A stretch of DNA of 64,000 bases from Hoskinsella mucinilytica (GCF_045223415.1 NZ_JBEQZJ010000019.1:1-64000); one strand, 5' to 3'. Positions 27,269-36,711 are shown, numbered from the stretch's first letter. The notes: generated from the sequence alone by a model not told the origin. Numbers and translations: made by a program.

Positions 27269-27332
27269 ATCTACTCTCTCCCTTATACCGACACTTCTTT
27301 CCATATATCGTGTATAATTTATTCACAAAACA

Positions 27333-27700
27333 TCATTGTCCTTGATACAGAAGTTCAGATATTGTATCCTGCATAAGTTGATATTGATGTTTTACTTGTT
27401 GAAATGCATCATCAATTTTCTCAAAATCTTCCCTTTGGCATAAAAGCTCAGCTAATTCTAAATCTACTTGAACAAGTTGTATCAAAACCAAATTTAAAAC
27501 GATCCCTTTTTCATGCATCACAGCTACAAATGCATCTTCATATCTAAAAATCGCCTGTTCCTTTCATCATTATTCACTTGATGAACAGCATCTACATAAT
27601 CTGCTTCCATCAATATAGCGATCCTCAACCATCATATATTCACCAGCTCTCTATTGTTATAAACAAAATTCAAATCAATGATAATACCAATACCTATAAT
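27333..27700 (-). pseudogene. Probable decayed gene
   Basis: An open stretch of about 75 codons ending at 27333 (…LELAELLCQREDFEKIDD… to LLYQGQ) reads like a real helical protein but has no start codon with a ribosome-binding site. Immediately upstream, two other frames carry protein-like pieces: MMVEDRYI from about 27633 and ADYVDAVHQVNNDERNR from about 27611. Together they look like one short gene broken by frameshifts. I do not recognise the family. It is also possible that only the 62-codon tail is expressed, from the ATG/GTG at about 27518-27521. Confidence 0.4.
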
Positions 27701-28113
27701 TACGATATGAATCTTTTATAATTATAACAACATCAATTACACAAAGCAATGAATCACAAGAATCATGATCTAACTACAAAAGACCATGATATCCTTACAT
27801 AAAGTTTTTAAACATATTCATTATAGCAATATTTTGTTACTGAATCAAATACAAATTCATTCTTCGCTCCTTTGATTACACTATTATCGTTCCAAAAAAA
27901 TATCATAAGTCAAAAGGTTTCGCTTAAATAACTTCTTGGCTTTTTTCTTTGAGTTTATTGCTAGAAGAACTTTTATATAATAAAAAAGATAAGAACTTTT
28001 CAGCAATCATAAGTTCTTATCATCTATTTTATAATAAATAAAAGATCAGAAAATCTACATTAAGTAGGTTTCTGATCCTTTCTTAAGAATACTTCTAATA
28101 GATATGATTCTAT
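27701..28113. other. Non-coding, AT-rich stretch with two terminator-like hairpins
   Basis: No credible gene is seen. An 11-bp perfect hairpin (GATAAGAACTT with AAGTTCTTATC, 27988-28021) is followed on the minus strand by T6. A second hairpin, at 28043-28079, is the terminator of the PEPCK-like gene. The rest is AT-rich; parts may be remnants of the decayed gene to the left. Confidence 0.6.
28043..28079 (-). terminator. Terminator of the PEPCK/HprK-like gene
   Basis: GGATCAGAAA pairs with TTTCTGATC, followed on the minus strand by a T-rich tail. A second hairpin (27988-28021) lies just downstream as a possible backup. Confidence 0.8.
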
Positions 28114-29811
28114 TTAGTCCTTTTCAATGAAGTTCAATAATTCCTGAGCAGCAATATTGATACCTTCACGATTTTCTTTATCTAAACCAAGGTGTGTATA
28201 AATTTCTCCAACAAATACACCATTTTTCTGTAATGCGTCAAACATCTGGTGAATCAATGGTTCACAGATTTCCTCTTGTTGCATTGGTCCAAATGGATTA
28301 GCGAAGTAAGTGGTTGAGATACCAACTTCCTGAGTTGTACCTTTGGCCATACGTTTACCTTCTTTACAAGTTGCAATTGCATCTTCCATATCATCAAAAC
28401 GATGGATACCGTTTTTATCATCGTAGTTATTTGCATATGCAAACAAATCGATTTTATGGTTTGTCGCAACTACTTCATAAGGTGCTGCTGGTGTAATGAC
28501 ACGAGCATTGTTACTTGATTCTGGATTCATGAAAATAGAACGGTCCATATCACGATAAGGCGTTCCTGGATCTAAATCATCCAAACGGATGAAAGCACCG
28601 ATCTCAGTTCCTTGACCAAATGGAATTCCATCCTCTAAGTGAATAGTTCCCATATCGTCAAATACAACGACGATATCTTTAATGATATCTTTTCCTACAT
28701 TTTTTAACGCTTCGATAGACTCAGATTTACCTGCACCTGAATCTCCCATCAACATAATGTTTTTACGTTTGCCATTTTTCAATGTAATTTCTACAAATGC
28801 ACCATGGATTGGCAACCACCCTTGCTGCATCTTTCTGACATTGTGCAATGTCAAAGACATTTTCTTTAAATATCCAAAGTATTCAATACGTTCATTATAG
28901 CTAACACAACCTACCCATAAATCTTCTTCTTTATCATAATGGAATGTTGTCTGATCTTTGCCATCTTCATTACCGAATAATACGATCATATCCGGTTTCT
29001 TAGAGCATTCATCTTCATTTGCCAATTCAAATAGGTTTGCCAATGAAACTGCAGAAGATATAAAATCACGATGGAAGTAAATGAAAGCAAGTAATGTACC
29101 GATCTTACATGGATAGCAATACCATTCATCCTTATTACCTGTAAAATCTTCAATTGGATTCGTTTCGATTTCAGTAAACATACCGGTACGTTTGTTAGAT
29201 TTTGGATGTAACAACATTGGTGTACGCAACATCACAGAATTGATAAATTCAATATCTTTTAGCTTATCATATTTTGCTGATAGTTTTGTCTTATTTTTAC
29301 GTACAGACATCGCAGCATTGGTACCAGCCTGTAACTGACGATATACTTTATTTTTTCTACCCATGATCTGTTCTTCAATACTACGGAACAATCCCAAGAT
29401 CAAATTGTTGAAGTTGGAATCGGCAGCAACAAAACTCATATCATTTAATGCATTTCCATTTCCAACACTGGCAACAGAAAATCTTTGATGCTTTTTCCAG
29501 AAATTATACATTTCCTCAACAAATTCTAACAATCTCTTTTTATCATTCAAATATGGAGATTCGATTTCATCGATTTTGAAAATACGAAGCATACGGAACA
29601 ATCTTAAGATATCATTGGTAGCCTCTCTTGCTGTTTTACCATTTACTGCAAAATAATATAGATCTTCATGTGTTTCCTTCAAATAGTCGATATAGTTATG
29701 AACATAGCCGCTAAAGGTTGTGGAATTTAATAATGTATCTCCGTTTTGTGCATAACCTGCACTATAATTCACGATTGCTAAGTCTTTAGTTAAATACAAT
29801 GTTTCCTTCAT
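28114..29811 (-). CDS. PEPCK / HPr-kinase-like P-loop protein
   Basis: 565-residue cytoplasmic protein. The P-loop GDSGAGKSES at 356-365 is closer to HPr kinase (GDSGVGKSE) than to ATP-dependent PEP carboxykinase (GLSGTGKTT). A Walker B-like VVVFDDMGTI follows near 383-391, and NARVITPAAPYE resembles the PEPCK region after the metal site. The first 340 residues are long and contain no N-terminal domain that I can name. It could be a divergent PEP carboxykinase or another kinase of the PEPCK/HprK superfamily. It is a single-gene unit between terminators, and nothing nearby suggests the substrate. Confidence 0.65.
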   Translation of the reverse strand: MKETLYLTKDLAIVNYSAGYAQNGDTLLNSTTFSGYVHNYIDYLKETHEDLYYFAVNGKTAREATNDILRLFRMLRIFKIDEIESPYLNDKKRLLEFVEEMYNFWKKHQRFSVASVGNGNALNDMSFVAADSNFNNLILGLFRSIEEQIMGRKNKVYRQLQAGTNAAMSVRKNKTKLSAKYDKLKDIEFINSVMLRTPMLLHPKSNKRTGMFTEIETNPIEDFTGNKDEWYCYPCKIGTLLAFIYFHRDFISSAVSLANLFELANEDECSKKPDMIVLFGNEDGKDQTTFHYDKEEDLWVGCVSYNERIEYFGYLKKMSLTLHNVRKMQQGWLPIHGAFVEITLKNGKRKNIMLMGDSGAGKSESIEALKNVGKDIIKDIVVVFDDMGTIHLEDGIPFGQGTEIGAFIRLDDLDPGTPYRDMDRSIFMNPESSNNARVITPAAPYEVVATNHKIDLFAYANNYDDKNGIHRFDDMEDAIATCKEGKRMAKGTTQEVGISTTYFANPFGPMQQEEICEPLIHQMFDALQKNGVFVGEIYTHLGLDKENREGINIAAQELLNFIEKD

Positions 29812-29984
29812 AAATCTGCTCCTTTCACTCTCTTTTTTGCTCTTAATATAAGGTGAATTAACCCTATCGCTTTCTATTATACAATAAAAAGAAAAAGAAA
29901 GAAAGAGGTTTTTGTAATATTTTCATTTTATGTAAAAATTTTCATAAGAATTTCATGTAATCTTGTTTCTTTATAAAGATTTCT

Positions 29985-30012
29985 TAAAAACCAACGGTCA
30001 TCCCGTTGGTTT
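29985..30012 (-). terminator. Terminator of proS
   Basis: AAACCAACGG pairs with CCGTTGGTTT around a short loop, followed on the minus strand by T5. It overlaps the proS stop. Confidence 0.88.
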
Positions 30013-31705
30013 ATTTTTGTAATAAGGTTGCGATCTTTTCTTTGATGTCGCTTAAGCAAACCTCTTCATTTTCTTGTGCAGTTCTGGCACGGAATTCTAC
30101 CTTGCCCTCTTTGATACCTCTTCCCACGGTAATACGATAAGGAATACCAATGAGTTCCATATCTTTAAATTTTACACCAGGGCGTTCATTTCGATCATCC
30201 AATAAAACATCGATTCCCTTTGCTTTGAGCGCATCATATAATTCATTTGCGATACGAATTTGTTCTTCATCTTTCATAGATACGATGACGATTGCTACCT
30301 CATATGGTGCGACACTGACAGGCCATTGAATACCATATTCATCGTTGTGTTGTTCAACGATACTTGCCATACAACGTTCTAAACCAAAGCCATAACATCC
30401 CATTTCTACAGGGTGTAATTTATTTTCTTTATCTAAATATTCTAATCCTAAGGTCTTTGCATATTTTGTTCCTAGCTTAAACGTATTACCAACCTCAATT
30501 CCTTTACAGAATTTCAATTTTTTACCACACACAGGACAAATATCTCCATCATGTACTTGGGCAATATCAGCTACTTTTTCTACAACAAAGTCTTTCAGAT
30601 TTACATTTTTGATATGATGATCGCTTTGATTGGCTCCTACAATGAAGTTTTTCATATTTAAAACTTCACGATCCATAACAATAGGACATTCTAATCCAAC
30701 AGGACCTGCAAAACCTACTTTTGCATGTGTCACACGTTCCACTTCTTCAAAGCTTGCTAACTCGATTTCATTTGCGCCTAATAATTTCAAAACTTTTGTT
30801 TCATTTAACTCACGATTGCCTCTTAATAAGAAAGCACATGTGCGACCATCCACAGAATAAATCAATGTTTTCACAAAATCATCTGCTGTTTTATCAAAGA
30901 ATGCCGCAACCTCATCTATGGTTTTTGCATTAGGTGTTTCAACGATTTCCATGTCTAATTCTGTTTCTTCACTGATTGAGCGTGTATCGATAACCTCTGT
31001 AATCTCTAAATTACTGGAAAAATCACAGGCTTCACATGTTACGACTACATCTTCTCCGATATCTGTGATTGCTTGGAATTCTTCACTCAAACTGCCACCC
31101 ATTGCGCCGGTATCTGCTTTTACGATCTTATAGTTTAGTTCACAACGATCCATGATTTTTTTATAAGCATCGAACATTTTCATATAAGATGTGTGAAGTC
31201 CTGCTTCATCTACATCAAAGGAATACGCATCCTTCATAATAAATTCACGAACACGAATCAACCCATAACGAGGTCTTGTTTCATCACGATATTTTGTTTG
31301 AATCTGATATAAATTGTATGGAAAATCCTTATAAGATTTTCCTTTCATCATTGCTGCCATGGTGAAAAGCTCTTCATGAGTCGGACCTAATACATAATTT
31401 TTCTGATAACGATCCTTTAACGCAAACATATTGGAACCAAAGGCTTCTCTACGTCCGCTTTTTTCATAGATTTCTTCTGGTATCAAAGCAGGCATCAAAA
31501 GTTCTTGTGCCCCAGCCTGATCCATTTCTTCTCTAACGATATCTTCGATTTTTTTCAAAACTCTTTTTCCCATAGGCATGATCATATAAATTCCACTACT
31601 GCTTTTTTTGATCATTCCGGCTCTTACTAAAAGATTTCCACTGGTACTGTCTTCATCCTTTGCGTTTTCACGAATGGTATAAAAGAAACTATTACTTAAT
31701 TTCAT
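30011..31705 (-). CDS. proS: Prolyl-tRNA synthetase, bacterial type
   Basis: Charges tRNA-Pro with proline. 564 residues is the length of bacterial-type ProRS with the YbaK-like editing insertion (about 225-380). Class II motifs are visible: motif 1 in MGKRVLKKIEDIVREEMDQAGAQE, motif 2 in FPYNLYQIQTKYRDETRPRYGLIRVREF, and motif 3 in GCYGFGLERCMASIVEQ. GPTHEELFT is the proline-site TxE motif. The anticodon-binding domain occupies the last 100 residues. No T-box leader precedes it; only 47 bases separate it from the upstream U32 gene, so it may share that transcript. Confidence 0.97.
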   Translation of the reverse strand: MKLSNSFFYTIRENAKDEDSTSGNLLVRAGMIKKSSSGIYMIMPMGKRVLKKIEDIVREEMDQAGAQELLMPALIPEEIYEKSGRREAFGSNMFALKDRYQKNYVLGPTHEELFTMAAMMKGKSYKDFPYNLYQIQTKYRDETRPRYGLIRVREFIMKDAYSFDVDEAGLHTSYMKMFDAYKKIMDRCELNYKIVKADTGAMGGSLSEEFQAITDIGEDVVVTCEACDFSSNLEITEVIDTRSISEETELDMEIVETPNAKTIDEVAAFFDKTADDFVKTLIYSVDGRTCAFLLRGNRELNETKVLKLLGANEIELASFEEVERVTHAKVGFAGPVGLECPIVMDREVLNMKNFIVGANQSDHHIKNVNLKDFVVEKVADIAQVHDGDICPVCGKKLKFCKGIEVGNTFKLGTKYAKTLGLEYLDKENKLHPVEMGCYGFGLERCMASIVEQHNDEYGIQWPVSVAPYEVAIVIVSMKDEEQIRIANELYDALKAKGIDVLLDDRNERPGVKFKDMELIGIPYRITVGRGIKEGKVEFRARTAQENEEVCLSDIKEKIATLLQK

Positions 31706-31752
31706 TGCACTCTCTCCTCATAATCTTTTTTATTTTATCACGTTTTTCTATC

Positions 31753-32979
31753 TTAATAAATATTGCTTCGATCTTTTTTCATGACTTTACGTATCATTGC
31801 GTCCTTTTCCATAGGAATATCTGTTTTCATTTTCAATACCTGCATCGGTTTATTGGCAACCTCAACGAGATTTCCGTCAAGATCATAAAGATCTTGCACT
31901 TCAAATCTTGTCATTTTGATATGTGGCCCAAATACCTCAGCTTCGATATGTGATCGAAAATGATTTCTAACTTCTATTGTCGCTATTTGTTGTTCTTGAT
32001 CATAATCCAACACATACGCAATAAACTCTTGTGTTACGCCTGCCCCATTGACCCCATATAAATGATCCTGTGGCTTAGGATCTCCTAAATAAAAACCTAC
32101 TCCCGTCGGTCGATTTTCTGCCTTAGATAATTCCTCATAATAATATTTCATACGATCTTCACTAATGCTTCCAACCTCATAATATTCATCGATCAGCATA
32201 CGATATGTCTTGATCAAGGTCGCAACATAATAGGCACTTTTCATTCTTCCCTCTATTTTTAAACTGGCAATGCCTGCCTGTATGAGATCGGGTATGAAAC
32301 GTGCTGCCATCAAATCCTTACTTGACATAGAGAATAAATCTTGGTCATCATGCAATTGGCGTTCACCATCATATAATCGATATTTCCAACGACAGCTTTG
32401 AGCACATCCCCCTCGGTTGGCATCTCTACCTGTCATATGATTGCTTAAAACACAACGTCCTGAATATGAAATACACATTCCACCATGAATAAATACCTCT
32501 AATGGTACCTTACTTTGCGCTGCAGTTAATTTGATTTGTTCCAACGTAAGTTCCCTTGCTAAAACAACTCGATCCATCCCTTTATCTTTCCAATATTGTG
32601 CCGCTACAGCATTGGTTGAGGAATGTTGAGTACTTACATGAACCTCTAGCTTAGGCGCATAGGTTTTTGCACACATCATGATTGCCGGTGATGCCACAAT
32701 GATCGCAGTAACGCCAATACGTTCTAGTTCCATCAAATATTCTTTTAACCCATGCATATCCTCAGCATGTGGTAGCATATTGACCGTAACATGAATATGG
32801 GCTCCATGAGCTTTGGCAAAACGTACCCCTTCTGCGATATCTTCTATTGTAAAATTACTTGCACGTGAACGAAGAGAAAACTGTTTACCACCTAAATAAA
32901 TAGCATCCGCTCCGTATAATACAGCAATCTTCAAACGTTCTAGATCACCAGCCGGTGCCAATAATTCAATTTTTTTCAT
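31753..32979 (-). CDS. U32 peptidase-family tRNA hydroxylation protein, TrhP2/YrrO type
   Basis: 408 residues. In B. subtilis the YrrN/YrrO pair (TrhP1/TrhP2) is needed for prephenate-dependent 5-hydroxyuridine formation at tRNA position 34. The U32 signature FIHGGMCISYSGRC with its cysteines is present, followed by GGCAQSCRW, giving a cysteine set compatible with an Fe-S cluster. ELLAPAGDLERLKIAVLYGADAIYLGG is the classic N-terminus. I start at 32979, seven bases after AGGTG; that start overlaps the end of the upstream paralogue by 14 bases, which fits coupled translation. Confidence 0.9.
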   Translation of the reverse strand: MKKIELLAPAGDLERLKIAVLYGADAIYLGGKQFSLRSRASNFTIEDIAEGVRFAKAHGAHIHVTVNMLPHAEDMHGLKEYLMELERIGVTAIIVASPAIMMCAKTYAPKLEVHVSTQHSSTNAVAAQYWKDKGMDRVVLARELTLEQIKLTAAQSKVPLEVFIHGGMCISYSGRCVLSNHMTGRDANRGGCAQSCRWKYRLYDGERQLHDDQDLFSMSSKDLMAARFIPDLIQAGIASLKIEGRMKSAYYVATLIKTYRMLIDEYYEVGSISEDRMKYYYEELSKAENRPTGVGFYLGDPKPQDHLYGVNGAGVTQEFIAYVLDYDQEQQIATIEVRNHFRSHIEAEVFGPHIKMTRFEVQDLYDLDGNLVEVANKPMQVLKMKTDIPMEKDAMIRKVMKKDRSNIY

Positions 32980-33880
32980 GTACTTCACCTGCCTTTACCT
33001 TACTGGTTTTTGTATCATAAAAGCCATTGGTAACGTGATCTTTTTCATATTTTTTTTGATAGTTCTCCATTATATGACCTGCATCAGCTCCATGTAAAAT
33101 ATCCTGATACAATTTCACTGCCTCACATACATAATCAATATCATGAAAGATACCGTCAATTTTCACATGTTTGACACCTGCTTCTACAAATGCTTTGATT
33201 TCACGAAAACTCGCTAGTGTATATCCACTGAATACATGAGTACCTAATGCATCCTCTATGATTGGCATATGTTCATCTCTAGTTTCTTCCATGATATATA
33301 AACTGCGTTTCTCTTTGATATCTTCATATTGATCAATAAATGTTAAATAATTAGAAATTAAATGACGCTTACTATGCATCATATTGACACGTCCATGAAT
33401 GGTGACTTCAATATTTCCATTGGTATGTTTTGCGATATCGCAGATTTCTTCTTTTGTGATTTCTCTGGAAATACTTACCATACGTATTCCTTCTTCTAAA
33501 TAGAAATTCACATCTGCATCATTGGTCATCAAAGTATCCGGAGCATAGATCAAACGATCTTCTATATGAAGTTTTTTCGCTTCATATAAAACACTCTCAT
33601 CTCCATAATAGATTCCTTCTACATTTAATTGTTTTAATTCTTGTAAAAAGGAAGTCAAGCAATCCATTTCATCCTGAGTAAAAAAGCGATTTACCAACAT
33701 ATACATATTGATTTGTTCTTGTTCACACACTGATTTTACACGCTTTAACTCAGCTCTTGGAAAATAGGCAGCACCTCTTGCAGAAAAAAACGGTGTTGCG
33801 ATAACAACACTTGAAGCACCTGCTTCCTTTAATTTATGGATATCTCCTATTTCAAAAGGAGTTGCGATCATATCTAACAT
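32966..33880 (-). CDS. U32 peptidase-family protein, TrhP1/YrrN type
   Basis: 304 residues, shorter partner of the downstream U32 protein. It has the TIM-barrel-like repeat pattern and the HGRVNMMHSKR segment, where the partner has its cysteine motif; the cysteines of the longer protein are missing here. That matches the YrrN/YrrO division, in which the shorter member probably supports the Fe-S-bearing one. AAGGTG precedes the ATG. First gene of a probable three-gene unit with the longer U32 gene and proS. Confidence 0.88.
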   Translation of the reverse strand: MLDMIATPFEIGDIHKLKEAGASSVVIATPFFSARGAAYFPRAELKRVKSVCEQEQINMYMLVNRFFTQDEMDCLTSFLQELKQLNVEGIYYGDESVLYEAKKLHIEDRLIYAPDTLMTNDADVNFYLEEGIRMVSISREITKEEICDIAKHTNGNIEVTIHGRVNMMHSKRHLISNYLTFIDQYEDIKEKRSLYIMEETRDEHMPIIEDALGTHVFSGYTLASFREIKAFVEAGVKHVKIDGIFHDIDYVCEAVKLYQDILHGADAGHIMENYQKKYEKDHVTNGFYDTKTSKVKAGEVHEKN

Positions 33881-34008
33881 TCTATCACCTTTTTCTATTT
33901 GCTTACCTATTATAATATATTTCTTTTCAAATGGGTAGTAAAATTCTTCTTTCAGTTAGGAAAGAAGAACTTGATCCTCCCTTTCCATTCCGATAAATGA
34001 TATAAACC

Positions 34009-34034
34009 AAAAAAAGTCTCCTAAGAGAAGACTT
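34009..34034 (-). terminator. Terminator of the ABC transporter operon
   Basis: AAGTCTtCTC pairs with GAGaGACTT-like arms and is followed on the minus strand by seven T. Confidence 0.8.
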
Positions 34035-34049
34035 ATTTCTATATCAAAT

Positions 34050-34784
34050 TTAATTATCAAATCTTCGTTTTCGATACATCATACAAAATACCATCACACC
34101 AATGAAGATCCATGCTACGATCAATGCATAATTACCTAACATATCCATAACAAAGATGCTTTGTCCTTCCACAATAAGATTTAATAGTTCACTAAGTCCA
34201 TAGGTAGGCACAAATTGTGCAATGGAATGAAGCAATTGATTGAATTGTCCTAACATCGGAGGCAATAAAAATAAAATCATAATCGGAGAAGATAGCGTTC
34301 CCGTGGATATTTGATCTTTACTGATCAATCCTATCACTGCACCAAATAACAGCAATGTGATAGAAGTAATCGTTGTAACAAACAGATACGGAAGAAGACC
34401 TTGTATCTCTAGCTGTGTCACTAGAAAAATGATCACTCCAATACTTTCCATGACAATTAACACGACCAGTAACTTAGATATCAGATACTCTAAACCGCTA
34501 ACATCACTCAGCATCAAGACCCGAAGTGTAGATTTTTCCTTCTCTTCCGCAATCATCATGGCAAATCCATTCAAAGGCGTTGCTACGATATTGATCAATG
34601 TCGCAATAGATATGACAAATCCACGTGTTTCAGGCTCCTCTATCATCATATCGGCATAGATAAACTGATATAAGATCGCAAACATAATCGGTAAAAATAA
34701 CATCAATAACACGTTTTTATTTGTCAATAATAATTTAATATCCTTTTTCATCAAGACGGATATTGTATGCATTCTTAATTTCAC
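34050..34784 (-). CDS. ABC-2 type transporter permease
   Basis: 244-residue membrane subunit with six hydrophobic segments (near 22-43, 57-80, 105-125, 133-153, 166-186 and 215-237). It begins with the KKDIKLLLTNKNVLLML amphipathic stretch common in ABC-2 permeases such as NatB. It overlaps the ATPase gene by four bases (ATGA). The substrate is unknown; NatAB-like sodium export and peptide export are both possible. Confidence 0.88.
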   Translation of the reverse strand: MKLRMHTISVLMKKDIKLLLTNKNVLLMLFLPIMFAILYQFIYADMMIEEPETRGFVISIATLINIVATPLNGFAMMIAEEKEKSTLRVLMLSDVSGLEYLISKLLVVLIVMESIGVIIFLVTQLEIQGLLPYLFVTTITSITLLLFGAVIGLISKDQISTGTLSSPIMILFLLPPMLGQFNQLLHSIAQFVPTYGLSELLNLIVEGQSIFVMDMLGNYALIVAWIFIGVMVFCMMYRKRRFDN

Positions 34785-35626
34785 ATCAATTCCCTCCCTG
34801 TCATATCCAAAAATATTGTTTTTAAATCAGGTTCGATAGAATGAATACGTAAAACATTACCATCCATGTCTTGTAGAACCTGTTTCAAGCTTTCTTTTTC
34901 CTTTGTTGTATGATATTGTTTTCCCGTATCGGAATAAACGATGACTTCATTTCCTGCATGTTTCAACTTTAGATCATCCGGATTTCCACATTCAACGATA
35001 TGACCTTGATTCAAAAAAGCGACTCGATCACATAACAAATCAGCTTCGTTCATATTATGTGTAGTTAAAAAAATCGTAGTACCTTCTTGTTTTAAATCCG
35101 CTATGATACGATAAATTTCCTCTGCAGTCGCAGGATCCAGTGCACTCGTTGGTTCATCTAAAAATAAGATCTTTGGTTTATGCAGAATGGCTCTGGAAAA
35201 GAGTAACCGTTGTTTCATACCTTTTGATAAATCTTTAGCTTTCTTTTTTCTCGCTTCCCAAAGTCCGGTCTTTTTTAAAATGGTATCGATCTGATTGGTA
35301 TCGATCCTTTTCAAATCTGCAAATATCTTTAAATTCTCATATACAGTTAATTTCTCGTAAATCCCACTGTTATCAGTAAGCACCCCAATCTGAAAAAACA
35401 ATTCATCCTTGATTTCATTCAAATCCTTCCCCATCAACATGATTTCTCCTTCATTCGCTTTTAACTGTTTGGTCAACAATTTAATGGTTGTTGTTTTCCC
35501 TGCCCCTGAGGGTCCAAGAAAACCAAAGGTTTCCCCCTCTATCATGCTGAAATTCAAATCTTTCAATGCCTTTGTATCTTGAAAGCTGATACTGACATGT
35601 TTCATTTCTACAATAGTACGTTGCAT
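34781..35626 (-). CDS. ABC transporter ATP-binding protein
   Basis: 281-residue ATPase partner of the permease. Walker A GPSGAGKTTT, signature LSKGMKQRLL, Walker B ILFLDEPTSALD and the switch His in TTHNMNEADLL are all intact. The length and C-terminal extension match the NatA/CcmA export class. I start at 35626, eight bases after AAAGGAG; an earlier ATG sits too close to it. Phased direct repeats 66-97 bases upstream are the likely operator for the LytTR regulator encoded next to it. Confidence 0.94.
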   Translation of the reverse strand: MQRTIVEMKHVSISFQDTKALKDLNFSMIEGETFGFLGPSGAGKTTTIKLLTKQLKANEGEIMLMGKDLNEIKDELFFQIGVLTDNSGIYEKLTVYENLKIFADLKRIDTNQIDTILKKTGLWEARKKKAKDLSKGMKQRLLFSRAILHKPKILFLDEPTSALDPATAEEIYRIIADLKQEGTTIFLTTHNMNEADLLCDRVAFLNQGHIVECGNPDDLKLKHAGNEVIVYSDTGKQYHTTKEKESLKQVLQDMDGNVLRIHSIEPDLKTIFLDMTGRELM

Positions 35627-35691
35627 AAACATAGCTCCTTTCATGGTCTTTAGTATAAGACAGTAAAGAGCTCAATTCGATTTTTTTAGGC

Positions 35692-35723
35692 TGAATGGAG
35701 CAATAGCCGGTATGAATGGAGCA
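35692..35723. promoter_or_regulatory. 21-bp-phased direct repeats, candidate LytTR operator
   Basis: TGAATGGAGCA occurs twice (35692-35702 and 35713-35723) with starts exactly 21 bp apart, two helical turns. LytTR proteins bind paired direct repeats with this phasing. On the minus strand they lie about 11 bp upstream of a poor -35 followed by TATACT (35652-35657), as expected for an activated promoter of the ABC operon. Confidence 0.6.
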
Positions 35724-35731
35724 GAAAGGAA

Positions 35732-36619
35732 TTAAAAATCATACAAGGATTTCATCTCTTCAATTCGTCCCTTACTTAAAGGTATCCTTACATCATTTAA
35801 ACCTTCTAGTTTTAAAGAATAGGAGTTTCTTGTCCATTTGATAATTTCCACAACCTTTTGCATATTCACAAGATAACTCCGATGGGATCGGTAAAAACCA
35901 AAACGCTTTAGCTTATTCTCAAGCTCCTCCATCGTTTGTGTACATACAAAGCTACTATTTCTTACATAAACATAACTCTTTTTATCCAAACTTTCGATAT
36001 AATCAATTTCATTAGGATTAAACAGCATGATCTTATCATCTAATTTAGCACCGATTTTCATTGGATGAACGATTTCTTCTTCATTTGTTAAATTGGTGAT
36101 TTCTTTAATTTCCTTATCCGTACGAATATAAAAATGATGACCGGGCATCATACATACATCTTTTAAGGATGGTGATGTCATAAGGATACATTTCTTGTTT
36201 TGTTCCATCTGATCTATCCATTTCATCATCAACTCTATATCTTGATCCTCTAGATTTTTCAAAGGATCTTTTAAATATATCATAGGCATATCCTTGATCA
36301 TCTCTCTGGCAGCCTTTACCCTCACAAGTTGAGAATTACTAAGTTGATCTAACGTTACATGTAACATATCCTGTAGCTGAAACAAAGAAACCGCCTTAGA
36401 AAAAAGCATATCATGTTGTGACAACTTCGAAAAAAACTTCAGGTATTCCTTTACCTTCATTTTCTTATAGACCTGATCTTCTTCTGATACGATTCCTATC
36501 TTAGTGACACTAGAAAGTATTTTATCTTCTACCTCTTTTGCGATTTGTTCCTTGCATTCAAAACTAAAGCATCCTGTTTCTTTTTTACGAATGAACGCTA
36601 TGAGCTGTGTTGCATCCAT
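35732..36619 (-). CDS. LytTR regulator with a degenerate ABC-ATPase domain
   Basis: 295 residues. The C-terminal 100 residues are a LytTR DNA-binding domain (DKIMLFNPNEIDYIESLDKKSYVYVRN … FYRSHRSYLVNMQKV). The first 180 resemble an ABC ATPase that has lost Walker A: LSNSQLVRVKAAREM matches the signature motif and MPMIYLKDPLKNLEDQD matches Walker B/D-loop, with the catalytic DE replaced by KD. It probably senses or docks to the transporter rather than hydrolysing ATP. I start at 36619 (AGAGGTG upstream). It is transcribed ahead of the ABC genes, with the direct repeats between them. Confidence 0.82.
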   Translation of the reverse strand: MDATQLIAFIRKKETGCFSFECKEQIAKEVEDKILSSVTKIGIVSEEDQVYKKMKVKEYLKFFSKLSQHDMLFSKAVSLFQLQDMLHVTLDQLSNSQLVRVKAAREMIKDMPMIYLKDPLKNLEDQDIELMMKWIDQMEQNKKCILMTSPSLKDVCMMPGHHFYIRTDKEIKEITNLTNEEEIVHPMKIGAKLDDKIMLFNPNEIDYIESLDKKSYVYVRNSSFVCTQTMEELENKLKRFGFYRSHRSYLVNMQKVVEIIKWTRNSYSLKLEGLNDVRIPLSKGRIEEMKSLYDF

Positions 36620-36653
36620 ATCCATCACCTCTTTTTGTATCATTTTACAGTAC

Positions 36654-36693
36654 AAAAAGATAGAAAGCAACGGGAATCAATCCTTTCTATCTT
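36654..36693 (-). terminator. Terminator of the FUSC-HAD gene
   Basis: AAGATAGAAAG pairs with CTTTCTATCTT, followed on the minus strand by T5. Confidence 0.85.
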
Positions 36694-36711
36694 AGATTTA
36701 TATCAGTTTGC

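Noticed and set aside
27333..27521. A 62-codon frame as an intact gene
   Set aside because: The protein-like sequence continues upstream of its first start and into other frames, and there is no ribosome-binding site, so it is listed as a probable remnant.
31706..31752. T-box or other leader for proS
   Set aside because: Only 47 bases separate proS from the upstream U32 gene; there is no room for a T-box and no terminator.
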